DNA of 64,000 nucleotides. Source: JACVRW01 sp963733885 (GTDB lineage Bacteria; Actinomycetota; Thermoleophilia; Solirubrobacterales; Thermoleophilaceae). This document shows positions 23,752 through 32,542 of this stretch, piece after piece. The first letter of the stretch is position 1. Every line of letters begins with the position of its first letter. Position numbers and translations under genes: made by a program. The stretch spans positions 71,545 to 135,544 of the forward strand of contig CAVTES010000003.1 in NCBI GenBank assembly GCA_963733885.1. The letters are read 5' to 3'. The notes under the pieces are model-generated. The model ran no database searches. It saw nothing but the letters and a program-made list of their open reading frames with translations, and was not told the origin of the DNA.

Positions 23752-25410
23752 ATGGAGATGGAGACCAGGGAGCGCGAGGAGCGCCGCGAGGGGCGCTTTA
23801 CGCGTGACGGAGATGCCGACGGCGACGGGCTGACCCAGCGCCGCACCTACAGGACGCTGGACGAGCAGGAGGGGCGCCTGTCGGAGGCCGAGCAGCGCTT
23901 CGAGCGCCGCCGGCGGACCGTCGGCCTGTTCCTCGGGCCGATCGTGTTCGCCGTGATGCTGCTGATCCCGTTCGACCTCGACGGGAACCAGCACCGGCTC
24001 GCGGCCATCCTCGCCTTCGTGATCGTCTGGTGGCTCACCGAGGCGATCCCGATCCCCGTCACCGCGCTGCTCGGCGTGGTGCTGTGCGCTCTGCTCGAGG
24101 CCACCCCGCCGCCGCCCGAGGGCGACAGCTCCGTGGACGTGGTGTTCGGGCTCTTCACCGACGACACCATCTTCCTGTTCATCGGGAGCTTCATCATCGC
24201 CCAGGCGATGGTGGTGCACGGGCTGCACCGGCGGCTCGCCTTCAGGGTGCTGTCCATGCGCTCGGTGGGCGGCTCGACGTATCGCATCATCTTGGCCTTC
24301 GGGCTGATCGGCGCGCTCACCTCGCCGGTGATGTCGAACACCGCGGGCGCCGCCATGATGCTGCCGATCGCGATGGGCGTGATGGGCGTGGTGGGCGGCA
24401 TGGTCGCCTCGCAGGCGGGCGGCGACCGCAACCCGGAGCGCCTCCGCTTCGGCGCCGCGCTGATGCTCGTGATCACCTACGGCATCACCGTCGGCGGCCT
24501 GCTCCTGCCGATCGGCAGCCCGCCGAACCTGATCGGGCGCGAGCTGCTCGAGGCGGAGACCGGCGAGCCGATCACGTTCTTCGAGTGGTTCGTCATGGCG
24601 CTCCCGATCGTGATCGTGATGTTCGTCGCCGTGATTCTCGTGACCGTGTTGATGAACCGCCCCGAGGTGAAGCAGGTCTCGGGCGTGGAGGAATATGTCG
24701 CGGAGGAGCGTCGGAAGCTCGGCCGCATGACCCGCGGTGAGAAGAACTGCCTCTTCGTACTGGCCTTCGCGCTGATCGGCTGGTTCCTGCCCGGCCTGGT
24801 CGGCCTGGTGGCCGGCGACGACTCGGACGCCTACACGCAGGTCAGCGAGGCCTCGAACGAGGGCATCGTCGCGATCCTTGCCGCGGCCGCGCTGTTCGTG
24901 CTGCCGACCGACTGGGCGCGGCGCAAGTTCACCATCAACTGGAACCAGGCGGCCCAGATCGACTGGGGCACCGTGATCCTGTTCGGCGGCGGCCTCGTGC
25001 TGGGCACGCTCCTGTCCGAGACCGGGCTGGCCGAGGTGGTCGGCACGTCGATCTCCGACTCGCTCGGAGTGTCGAGCCTCGTGGGGATCACGATCGTGAT
25101 CGTGATCATCGCCGTGCTTGTCTCGGAGACCACCAGCAACACCGCCAGCGCCGCGATCATGGTGCCGATCGCGATCTCGGTGGCGGCGGCGTCCGATCTG
25201 AACCCGACGATCCCGGCGCTGGCGGCGATCTTCGGCGCCAACTACGGCTTCATGCTCCCCGTCTCGACCCCGCCGAACGCGATCGTCTACTCGTCGGGCC
25301 TGCTGCCGATAACGCGAATGCTCAAGTGCGGGCTCGTCTTCGACATCATCGGCGCGGTCCTATGCGTGGTGGGCGTGATAACGATGGCGAATCTGGTCGG
25401 CCTGGCATAG
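23752..25410 (+). CDS. DASS/SLC13-family sodium:anion symporter
   Basis: 552 residues. After a polar, charged N-terminus of ~55 residues come about twelve hydrophobic segments. DASS signatures are present twice: MSNTAGAAMMLPIA in the first half and SETTSNTASAAIMVPIA in the second, each followed by the Pro-rich re-entrant block (LLPIGSPPNLIG and MLPVSTPPNAIVYSSG). Relatives carry dicarboxylates, citrate or sulfate with Na+. A strong GAGGAGGAGAGG ribosome-binding site precedes the ATG. It is 59 nt downstream of the HMG-CoA lyase gene; the MFS gene starts inside its 3' end. Confidence 0.9.
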   Translation: MEMETREREERREGRFTRDGDADGDGLTQRRTYRTLDEQEGRLSEAEQRFERRRRTVGLFLGPIVFAVMLLIPFDLDGNQHRLAAILAFVIVWWLTEAIPIPVTALLGVVLCALLEATPPPPEGDSSVDVVFGLFTDDTIFLFIGSFIIAQAMVVHGLHRRLAFRVLSMRSVGGSTYRIILAFGLIGALTSPVMSNTAGAAMMLPIAMGVMGVVGGMVASQAGGDRNPERLRFGAALMLVITYGITVGGLLLPIGSPPNLIGRELLEAETGEPITFFEWFVMALPIVIVMFVAVILVTVLMNRPEVKQVSGVEEYVAEERRKLGRMTRGEKNCLFVLAFALIGWFLPGLVGLVAGDDSDAYTQVSEASNEGIVAILAAAALFVLPTDWARRKFTINWNQAAQIDWGTVILFGGGLVLGTLLSETGLAEVVGTSISDSLGVSSLVGITIVIVIIAVLVSETTSNTASAAIMVPIAISVAAASDLNPTIPALAAIFGANYGFMLPVSTPPNAIVYSSGLLPITRMLKCGLVFDIIGAVLCVVGVITMANLVGLA

Positions 25411-26549
25411 CAAGACCCGCCGCCCTGGCGATCGCCGCCGGGGCGGCGACTGTGCTGCCCGGATTCCTGGTCGGCGCGCTCGCGCTCCAGATCCGCGCCG
25501 ACCTCGACGTGAGCGTGGCAGCCGTGGTGGCCGGCGTCACGGTGTTCTTCGCCGCCGGCGCCGTGGGCGCCGGCCCGGGCGGGCGGCTCGCCGAGCGACT
25601 GGGGGCGCTGCGCTCGATCCGGGCCTGCGTGGTCGCGACCGCAGCCTGCCTCCTGCTTGCGGCACTGCTGGCACAGTCCCTGGTGGTCCTTCTCGCGCTG
25701 CTGGCTGTGGCCGGTCTGGCGAACGCGGTCACGCAGCCGGCGATCAACCTGTTCATGGCCGACCAGGTGCCGCTCGCCCGGCAGGGCCTCGCCTTCGGCA
25801 TCAAGCAGGCGGCCATTCCGGCGGCCGTGTTGGTCAGCGGACTGACGCTGCCGCTTCTTGCGCTGCCGCTCGGGTGGCGCCCCACGTTCGCTATCTGCGC
25901 GGCGGGCGCGCTGGCGGTGGCGGTGGTGGTACGGCGCAGCGCCACGAGCTTCGCGCCGGTGCCTCCCCGCGACCCGGCGCCGCGCCCCAGCCGCGCCCTG
26001 ATCGTGACCGCCGTGGGGGCTGCCCTGGCCAGCGCGGGACCGAACTCGCTGGGGGCCTACCTCGTGGCGTCGGCGGTGGACGTCGGGATCGCCGAGGGCA
26101 TGGCCGGCCTGCTGGCGGCCGCCGGCAGCGGGGTCAGCCTGCTCTCGCGCGTGGCGCTCGGGGAACGGGCCGACCGCAGGCGCGACTACGGATTCGCGGC
26201 CGTCGTGGCGCTGCTGGTGTCGGGCTCGTTCGGCTTCGCGCTGCTTGCGACCGGGGAGGCCGCGCTGTTCGTGCTCGGCGTGTTCGTGGCCTTCGCGCTG
26301 GGTTGGGGCTGGCCGGGGCTGTTCAACCTCGCCGTGGTCGATCTGAACCGTGAGGCGCCCGGGGCCGCTACGGGCGTCACGCAGACCGGCATCTACGTCG
26401 GCGCGGCGGCTGGACCGGCGGCCTACGGGCTGGTTTCGGCCGAGTACGGGTACTCAGCCGCCTGGGCGGCGTCGGGGCTCCTCTGCGTGGCCGGGGCGCT
26501 CGCCTTTGTCTACGCCGCTCGGTTGGCGCGTGGGCACGTACCTGCGTGA
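25362..26549 (+). CDS. MFS transporter
   Basis: About 395 residues with twelve hydrophobic segments. MFS features are the loop after helix 2 (GPGGRLAERLGALRS), QPAINLFMADQVPLARQG and a C-terminal half with LGERADRRRDYG. The cargo is not inferable. The start is uncertain: ATG 25362 gives a 49-nt overlap with the DASS gene, while a start within the PAALAIAAG segment near 25413 would avoid it but has no ATG/GTG. Both genes are in the same direction and probably co-transcribed. Confidence 0.82.
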   Translation: MRGGRDNDGESGRPGIARPAALAIAAGAATVLPGFLVGALALQIRADLDVSVAAVVAGVTVFFAAGAVGAGPGGRLAERLGALRSIRACVVATAACLLLAALLAQSLVVLLALLAVAGLANAVTQPAINLFMADQVPLARQGLAFGIKQAAIPAAVLVSGLTLPLLALPLGWRPTFAICAAGALAVAVVVRRSATSFAPVPPRDPAPRPSRALIVTAVGAALASAGPNSLGAYLVASAVDVGIAEGMAGLLAAAGSGVSLLSRVALGERADRRRDYGFAAVVALLVSGSFGFALLATGEAALFVLGVFVAFALGWGWPGLFNLAVVDLNREAPGAATGVTQTGIYVGAAAGPAAYGLVSAEYGYSAAWAASGLLCVAGALAFVYAARLARGHVPA

Positions 26550-26709
26550 GGTTTACTTCCGCCGGACCGGGTATCACCCTTTTGAAGCCGCCGAGGCCGG
26601 TTTTCGGCACATAGTGGGTTCCCCCGACCCAGCCTCGGCTATCGGCGACGGGCCCGGACCACGGCATCCGGGCTCGTTGCATTCTGGGGGTGCTCGTTGA
26701 GTTTCTGGC

Positions 26710-27489
26710 TCAGCGCCCGGCGAAATCCGGATCCCGCTTCTCGAAGAACGCCCGCGCCCCCTCGGCGAAGTCCTCGGTCGCCGCGAGCGTCTCCTGCGCG
26801 GCCACCTCCTGCTCCAGCGTGAGCGCCAAGGCAGGCTTGGCCGCCGCGTCGATCACCCGCTTCGCAAGTCCGATGGCGCGAGGCGCGCAGGCCAGCAGCT
26901 CGGCGGCGAACGCCTCCGTGGCCTCGTCGAGCGCCCCCGCCGGGGCGATTCGGTTGGCGAACCCGATCCGGTGCGCCTCCCGGCCGTCGATGACCTTGCC
27001 GGTCATGATCAGCTCCTTGGCGTTGCCAAGCCCGACCACGGCCGGCAGCCGCGAGCAGCCGCCCACGTCGGGCAGGAGCCCGATTCGCACCTCCATGATC
27101 CCGGCCACGGCGTCCTCCGCCATCGTGCGGAAGTCGCACGCGAGGGCGAGCTCGAACGCCCCGCCGAGCGCCGCGCCATGGATCTGGCAGATCGTCGGCT
27201 TCGGCATCTCCTCGAGGAGGTTCCAACAGGACAGGATCGGCCGCCGGAAAGCTCGCAGCCGCGCCGGCTCCTCCGAGAGGCCGCGCAGATCGTTCACGTC
27301 CATGCCCGAGGAGAACATGGCGCCCTCGCCGCGGAGCACGACCACCCGCACGCCGTCATCCGCCGCCGCCGCCTCGATCGCGGCGCCCAACTCCCGGATC
27401 AGCTCGCCGCTCAGCGCGTTGCGCTTGTCCGGGCGGTTGAGGACCAGGTGGCGGACGCCACCGCGGTCCTCTGTGACCAGAAGCGGCAT
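26710..27489 (-). CDS. Enoyl-CoA hydratase/isomerase (crotonase) family protein
   Basis: 259 residues, the usual crotonase length. The oxyanion-hole blocks are AMFSSGMDVNDL and QIHGAALGGAFELALACDFR; the second catalytic Glu region is MEVRIGLLPDVGGCSRLP, where Asp (PDVGG) stands as in some isomerase-type members. ATG 27489 lies 11 nt after TAGGGT (27501-27506, minus strand). It is divergent from the 3-hydroxyacyl-CoA dehydrogenase gene with a 17-bp spacer, so both are probably controlled together in beta-oxidation or polyhydroxybutyrate-type metabolism. Confidence 0.9.
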   Translation of the reverse strand: MPLLVTEDRGGVRHLVLNRPDKRNALSGELIRELGAAIEAAAADDGVRVVVLRGEGAMFSSGMDVNDLRGLSEEPARLRAFRRPILSCWNLLEEMPKPTICQIHGAALGGAFELALACDFRTMAEDAVAGIMEVRIGLLPDVGGCSRLPAVVGLGNAKELIMTGKVIDGREAHRIGFANRIAPAGALDEATEAFAAELLACAPRAIGLAKRVIDAAAKPALALTLEQEVAAQETLAATEDFAEGARAFFEKRDPDFAGR

Positions 27490-27506
27490 ATAGGCTGCCC
27501 ACCCTA

Positions 27507-28388
27507 ATGGAGATCCAGAGGGTTGGAGTGGTCGGCTGCGGCCTGATGGGGCACGGCATCGCGCAGGTAACGGCGCAGGCCGGCTACGACGTCGTGGTGC
27601 GCGAGATCGACCAGGCGGCGCTCGACCGCGGCCTCGGGAAGATCGAGAAGCAGCTCGCCCGCGCGGTGGAGCGCGGCAAGCTCGAGCAGGCCGACGCCGA
27701 CGCCGTCCGCGGCCGCATCCATGGGACGCTCGACTATGGCGACCTCGCCGGCGCCGACCTCGTCGTGGAGGCGATCACCGAGGGCCTCGACGCGAAGCGC
27801 GAGATGTGGCGCGAGGTGGAGGCGGTCGCCGAGCCGGAGGCGGTGTTCGCCACCAACACCTCGTCGCTCGCGGTGATCGACCAGGCCGTGGTGACCGGCC
27901 GCCGCGAGCGCTTCCTCGGCCTCCATTTCTTCAACCCGCCGCAGGTGATGAAGCTGGTCGAGGTGGTCCGCTCGGTCACCACCTCCGACGAGGCGTTCGA
28001 GATCGGCAGGCGCTTCGCCGACTCGCTCGGCAAGCTCGCGATCCCGACGAAGGACAAGGCCGGCTTCATCGTCAACCGCCTGCTGGTGCCTTACATGCTC
28101 GACGCGATCCGGGCGTACGAGGAGGGCGTGGGCTCGATCGACGAGATCGACCAGGCGATGAAGGCCGGCGCCGGTCACCCGATGGGACCGCTCACGCTGG
28201 CCGACTTCGTCGGGCTCGACACGCTCGGCGCGATCTGCGACGTGCTGTTCGACGAGTTCCGCGAGCGCCGCTTCGCGCGCCCGCCCACGCTCCGCAAGAT
28301 GCTCTCGGCGGGCTGGTACGGGCGCAAGTCGGGGCGCGGCTTCTATGACTACTCGGGCGACGCGCCTGTGGCGGTCGAGCTGCGGTAG
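27507..28388 (+). CDS. 3-hydroxybutyryl-CoA / 3-hydroxyacyl-CoA dehydrogenase
   Basis: 293 residues. The NAD loop is VGVVGCGLMGHGIAQVTAQAG. Family motifs are ATNTSSLAVIDQA, LGLHFFNPPQVMKLVEVV (catalytic His/Pro), KDKAGFIVNRLLVPYMLDAI and GAGHPMGPLTLADFVGLDT. It oxidises (S)-3-hydroxyacyl-CoA with NAD(P). ATG 27507 lies 10 nt after TAGGCT (27491-27496), a leaderless arrangement shared with the divergent crotonase gene. Together with Ccr at the left edge this fits acetoacetyl-CoA to crotonyl-CoA to ethylmalonyl-CoA chemistry. Confidence 0.93.
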   Translation: MEIQRVGVVGCGLMGHGIAQVTAQAGYDVVVREIDQAALDRGLGKIEKQLARAVERGKLEQADADAVRGRIHGTLDYGDLAGADLVVEAITEGLDAKREMWREVEAVAEPEAVFATNTSSLAVIDQAVVTGRRERFLGLHFFNPPQVMKLVEVVRSVTTSDEAFEIGRRFADSLGKLAIPTKDKAGFIVNRLLVPYMLDAIRAYEEGVGSIDEIDQAMKAGAGHPMGPLTLADFVGLDTLGAICDVLFDEFRERRFARPPTLRKMLSAGWYGRKSGRGFYDYSGDAPVAVELR

Positions 28389-28613
28389 CCAGACGCGAGC
28401 TCGCGCGCGATCAACGCGAGCGGCGCGGCGTGGCCAAGCGTCGTGGCCGCGCGCCTGGTCCGTAGGTCCAGCACGCCGTCGCGGCCGGTCTGGCCCACCC
28501 CGCGGTGGGTCAGCCGGCCGTTCCGGCGCCGTAGGCCTCTGAGGCCCCCCGCGGCCGTGAACGTCCTCTCCCAGAGGAGAGGATGTGATGAACCCGGGTA
28601 GAACGCCTTCTTC

Positions 28614-28838
28614 ATGCAGGGTCCGGATCCACGCAGGCCGGCGCGACGCGAGGTGGTCGCGGCCATCATCGGCGCCGAAGCCGGCGCCGGGATCGGCCTG
28701 CTCGTCATGGGCGCCACACCGTTCGCGCCGATCGGGCTGGCGGCGGCCGGGGCCGTCCTGGGCGCCGGCCTGATGAGTGTGCGGCACGCGCTGATCCGCC
28801 GCTGGCTGCGCTACCAGCTGCGCACCGCCCGTCAGTAG
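28614..28838 (+). CDS. Small membrane protein, function unknown
   Basis: 74 residues: a short basic N-terminus, then two hydrophobic, Gly/Ala-rich segments (AAIIGAEAGAGIGLLVMG and FAPIGLAAAGAVLGAGLM) and a basic tail (RRWLRYQLRTARQ). Codon bias is like its neighbours. No family is recognised. The segment 28389-28613 between it and the dehydrogenase gene holds no convincing gene. The carboxyltransferase gene follows after 10 nt with its own -10-like element inside this gene's end. Confidence 0.5.
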   Translation: MQGPDPRRPARREVVAAIIGAEAGAGIGLLVMGATPFAPIGLAAAGAVLGAGLMSVRHALIRRWLRYQLRTARQ

Positions 28839-28848
28839 ATTTCCGTCA

Positions 28849-30360
28849 ATGTCGGACCTGAAGGAAGCCCTCGAGCGGGCGCGCGGCGGCGGCCCGCGGC
28901 GCCACCACGACAAGTCGGCCGAGCAGGGGAAGCTCCCCGTGCGCGACCGCATCGCCCGGCTCGCGGACGGCGGCACGTTCGTCGAGGACGCGCTCCTCGC
29001 AAACTGGGAGCAGGAGGGGTTCGGGGCGGACGGGGTGGTCACCGGCATGGCTCAGGTGGGCGGGCGCCCGGTCGCGCTGATGGCGAACGACCCGACGGTT
29101 AAGGCCGGGTCGTGGGGTCCCAAGACGGTCGAGAAGATCATCAGGATCCAGGAGCAGGCGCTGGAGCACCTGGTGCCGATGGTGTACCTGGTCGACTCGG
29201 CGGGCGCCCGCATCACCGACCAGGTGCAGATGTTCCCCGGCCGGCGCGGCGCCGGGCGCATCTTCCACACCGAGGTGAAGCTGTCGGGCGTGGTGCCGCA
29301 GGTGTGCGTCCTGTTCGGCCCGAGCGCCGCGGGCGGCGCCTACATCCCCGCCTTCTGCGACGTGACCATAATGCGCGACGGCAACGCCTCGATGTACCTC
29401 GGCTCCCCGCGAATGGCCGAGATGGTGATCGGCGAGAAGGTGACGCTCGAGGAGATGGGCGGGGCGCGCATGCACACCGGGGTCTCGGGCTGCGGTCATT
29501 TCCTGGTGGGCTCGGACGAGGAGGGGATCGATCTCGCCGTGCGCTACCTGTCCTACTTCCCCGGCAACTGGCGCGCTGATCCGCCCACCGCCCCGCCTGC
29601 GGAGCCCGCCGGGAGCCTCCCCGAAATCCCCGCCGACGAGAACAAGCCGTTCGACATGCGCGAGCTGATCGCAGCGCTCGTGGACGCCGACTCGTTCCTC
29701 GAGGTCCAGAAGCGCTGGGCCAAGGAGCTGATCGTCGGCTACGCGCGGCTCGACGGCCGGGCGATCGGAATCGTCGCCAACCAGCCGCGCCAGCGCGGCG
29801 GCGTGTTGTTCGTCGACTCGGCGGACAAGGCGGCCCGCTTCATCTGGACCTGCAACGCGTTCAACATCCCGCTGGTCTTCCTGGCCGACGTGCCCGGCTT
29901 CATGATCGGCACCCAGGTCGAGCGCCAGGGCATCATCCGCGCGGGCGCCAAGATGATCTCCGCGGTGTCGGAGGCGACGGTCCCGAAGCTGTCGGTGATC
30001 GTGCGCAAGGCATACGGCGCGGGCCTGTACGCGATGGCCGGCCCCGCGTTCGATCCCGACGCCTGCATCGCACTGCCGGGCGCCAAGATCGCGGTCATGG
30101 GGCCCCAGGCGGCGATCAACGCGGTCTTCTACAACCAGCTCCAGGCGATCGAGGATCCCGCCGAGCGGGAGCGGCGCACCGAGGAGCTGAGGGCCGAGTA
30201 CAGCGAGGAGATCGACATCCTCCACCTGGCCTCGGAGCTCGTGATCGACGCGGTGATCCAGCCCGGCGACCTGCGCCAGGAGCTTGTGCGGCGGCTCGCC
30301 GCGTACGCCTCGCGCGAGCGGGTGTGGCCCGCCAAGCGCAACCCCGTCACGCCGGTTTGA
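28849..30360 (+). CDS. Acyl-CoA carboxylase carboxyltransferase (beta) subunit
   Basis: 503 residues. Carboxyltransferase blocks are VDSAGARITDQVQMFPGRRG, FGPSAAGGAYIPAFCD and, in the C-terminal half, LVFLADVPGFMIGTQVERQG and VRKAYGAGLYAMAG. The two oxyanion-hole halves (AAGGAYIPA and KAYGAG) are intact. SAAGGAYIPAFCD is most like methylcrotonyl-CoA or geranyl-CoA type subunits, consistent with HMG-CoA lyase nearby, but propionyl-CoA use is possible. No biotin-carboxylase subunit is in the window. ATG 28849 is 7 nt after TAGATT (28836-28841): leaderless. Confidence 0.9.
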   Translation: MSDLKEALERARGGGPRRHHDKSAEQGKLPVRDRIARLADGGTFVEDALLANWEQEGFGADGVVTGMAQVGGRPVALMANDPTVKAGSWGPKTVEKIIRIQEQALEHLVPMVYLVDSAGARITDQVQMFPGRRGAGRIFHTEVKLSGVVPQVCVLFGPSAAGGAYIPAFCDVTIMRDGNASMYLGSPRMAEMVIGEKVTLEEMGGARMHTGVSGCGHFLVGSDEEGIDLAVRYLSYFPGNWRADPPTAPPAEPAGSLPEIPADENKPFDMRELIAALVDADSFLEVQKRWAKELIVGYARLDGRAIGIVANQPRQRGGVLFVDSADKAARFIWTCNAFNIPLVFLADVPGFMIGTQVERQGIIRAGAKMISAVSEATVPKLSVIVRKAYGAGLYAMAGPAFDPDACIALPGAKIAVMGPQAAINAVFYNQLQAIEDPAERERRTEELRAEYSEEIDILHLASELVIDAVIQPGDLRQELVRRLAAYASRERVWPAKRNPVTPV

Positions 30361-30430
30361 GGCACCCCCTTCGCCGGGTACAAACAGTCGGTTTCGGCTC
30401 GTCTGGCGCGATCGACGTAGGGGGGTACAG

Positions 30431-32470
30431 ATGCGATCCCGCGCGAGGCTCTTATTCCTCGTCGCGCTGAGCGGACTCACGCTTGCGGCGACGAGTGGAA
30501 CGGCTGCTGCGATCCCGCCGCACGCCATTGGTTGGAATCCGGAGGACGGTCCGCCGCCGATGGCGGCGGAGCACCCCGGCGGCCCGGGGCACCTGGAGCC
30601 CGGGAGCCGGAACATGGATCTGGTGGGCAAGGTCGGGCTCACCGACGTGCCGGAGGGCATCGCCGACGTGGCCGCCTTCGGGAAGTACGCGTACCTGAGC
30701 AAGTTCTCGCCCGAGTGCGTCTCGAACGGCGGCTCGGGAACCGGCGTCGAGGTCGTCGACATCTCCAATCCGAGGCGGCCGAGGAACGTCTCCTTCATCC
30801 CCGCGCACGCGAACAGCTACGTCGGCGAGGGCGTCCACGTCGTCAGCGCAAGAACGCCGTTCTTCAGAGGCGAGATCCTCATCCACAACAACGAGACCTG
30901 CAACGCGACGGGGTTCGCGCCCTCGGGCGCGTCGCTCTGGGATGTCTCGGATCCGAGAAACCCGGAGCCGCTGTCGCTCAACTTCGGGGACGACGACCCG
31001 GCCGTGCCCTTGCAGACCTACCACACGACGCACAGCGCGCAGCTGTTCGTCCAGCGTGGCGTGCTGCCGCGAGGCAGGGACAGGGTGATTGCGACCCTGC
31101 AGGACAACCAGGACCTTGCGGACGTCGACATCTTCGACGTCTCGGACCCGAGCAATCCGGTCAAGCTGTCGGAGCGGGGGCTGGAGGACTGGCCGGGCGC
31201 CCAGGGCTCCTACGCCAACGGCGACACGGTGTTCCACCACGACATGCAGCACAAGCGGATCCGCGGGCACGACTACCTGCTGGTCTCTTACTGGGACGCC
31301 GGCCAGGTGCTGCTGAACATCGACAACCCGGCCAATCCGGTGTTCGTCAGCGATTCGGACTTCCGGTTCCCGGACCCGTTGATGCCGGCGTTCGAGTTCC
31401 CGGAGGGCAACAGCCACCAGTCCTACTGGGACGCGGAGAGCGAGTTCATCATCTCGACGGACGAGGACTTCTCGCCCTTCAGGACGAACTTCGAGCTGAC
31501 CAGCGGTGCGAACGCGGGGCCGTTCAGCGCCGGTGAGTTCGGCTTCACGCCTCTAATCGGCAGCCGGCCGGACCCGCAGATCGCGGGGCCGACGGTGTTC
31601 GGCGGACGGGGCTGCCTGAACGCGGGTCCGAACGCCGGGCCCGACGCTGTGGCGGGAGAGCCCTCTCCACCGCCGGCCAGCGCCATCCCTGCGAATCCCG
31701 GCGAGGAGAAGACGGTCGTCTTCTCGCGAGGCGGCTGCTTCTTCTCCACGAAGATCGCGGCCGGACAGGACCTGGGGTATGACGCCGTCATCGTCGGCCA
31801 GAGCCACGGTGGTACGCGCAACGGCCTCCTGCCCGACGGCTTCTTCTGTGGCGGGGCGGGGCACGACTACAACGAGCAGGCGCCGGCGATATGCATCGGC
31901 CACAGGGTGATGCACCTGATGTTCAACGACACGCCGGAGTACACCGGAGCCGAGGGCGGCGACATCCCGGTCGGGGCCATGGGAGAGAGGTTCTCCGCGA
32001 CCACGGAGTTCGACGGCTGGGGCTACGTCCAGCTGCACGACGCCCGCGATCCGAACCTGAGGATTATCGACTCCTACGCGGTTCCAGAGGCGCTCGACGA
32101 GGAGTTCGCCGAGGGCTTCGGCACGCTCAGCGTGCACGAGGTCAAGACGGACCCGCGCGAGGACGTCAACCTGGCGTACATCTCGTACTACGACGCCGGT
32201 GCGCGCGTGGTCGAGTTCAGTAAGAGGAGAGGCCTCGTCGAGAAGGGCTTCTTCATCGAGGAGGGCGGGAACCACTTCTGGGGCACGTTCCCGCACCGCC
32301 TCGGTAAGGGCCGCGGCGCGCCGCTGCTCCTCTTCAGCGACCGCGACCACGGCCTCTACATCCTCCGCTACGACGACGATTGGCGGGATCGCGACGATGA
32401 CGATGACGACGACGACCGGAGAGGGGCCGGGACGACGACGACGACTGAGCCCGGTCGCGACCGTTCATAG
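30431..32470 (+). CDS. Secreted LVIVD-repeat / PA-domain protein with Asp-rich C-terminus
   Basis: 679 residues with a Sec signal peptide (RARLLFLVALSGLTLAATSG...AAA). LVIVD-type propeller blades appear as GVEVVDISNPRRPRNVSF, SLWDVSDPRNPEPLS and DIFDVSDPSNPVKLSE. Around residue 430 lies a protease-associated-like insert (VFSRGGCFFSTKIAAGQDLG, DAVIVGQSHGG). A last blade precedes a tail of eight consecutive Asp with Arg and Thr runs. No catalytic residues are seen; an extracellular binding role is likely. ATG 30431 follows GGGGGGTACAG. It is the first of four LVIVD proteins in a row and lacks the HLNPQT motif of the other three. Confidence 0.85.
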   Translation: MRSRARLLFLVALSGLTLAATSGTAAAIPPHAIGWNPEDGPPPMAAEHPGGPGHLEPGSRNMDLVGKVGLTDVPEGIADVAAFGKYAYLSKFSPECVSNGGSGTGVEVVDISNPRRPRNVSFIPAHANSYVGEGVHVVSARTPFFRGEILIHNNETCNATGFAPSGASLWDVSDPRNPEPLSLNFGDDDPAVPLQTYHTTHSAQLFVQRGVLPRGRDRVIATLQDNQDLADVDIFDVSDPSNPVKLSERGLEDWPGAQGSYANGDTVFHHDMQHKRIRGHDYLLVSYWDAGQVLLNIDNPANPVFVSDSDFRFPDPLMPAFEFPEGNSHQSYWDAESEFIISTDEDFSPFRTNFELTSGANAGPFSAGEFGFTPLIGSRPDPQIAGPTVFGGRGCLNAGPNAGPDAVAGEPSPPPASAIPANPGEEKTVVFSRGGCFFSTKIAAGQDLGYDAVIVGQSHGGTRNGLLPDGFFCGGAGHDYNEQAPAICIGHRVMHLMFNDTPEYTGAEGGDIPVGAMGERFSATTEFDGWGYVQLHDARDPNLRIIDSYAVPEALDEEFAEGFGTLSVHEVKTDPREDVNLAYISYYDAGARVVEFSKRRGLVEKGFFIEEGGNHFWGTFPHRLGKGRGAPLLLFSDRDHGLYILRYDDDWRDRDDDDDDDDRRGAGTTTTTEPGRDRS

Positions 32471-32476
32471 CCGAAC

Positions 32477-32508
32477 GAGAGAGGGCGGCCATCTGGCCGC
32501 CCTCTCTC
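32477..32508. terminator. Bidirectional terminator between convergent LVIVD genes
   Basis: A perfect 15-bp inverted repeat (GAGAGAGGGCGGCCA / TGGCCGCCCTCTCTC) with a 2-nt centre sits between the stop codons of two convergent genes (32470 and 32543). The flanks are not T-rich, but the position and stability support termination in both directions. Confidence 0.8.
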
Positions 32509-32542
32509 TGTGTGCGTCTGTCCGCCCGAAGGCGGTCAGGCG

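Noticed and set aside
28389..28613. Possible gene between the hydroxyacyl-CoA dehydrogenase and the small membrane protein
   Set aside because: No frame with consistent GC3 bias or recognisable sequence; treated as spacer.
28846..30798. 650-residue minus-strand open frame
   Set aside because: Antisense to the carboxyltransferase gene; composition is the usual H/R/A/L shadow of high-GC coding DNA.
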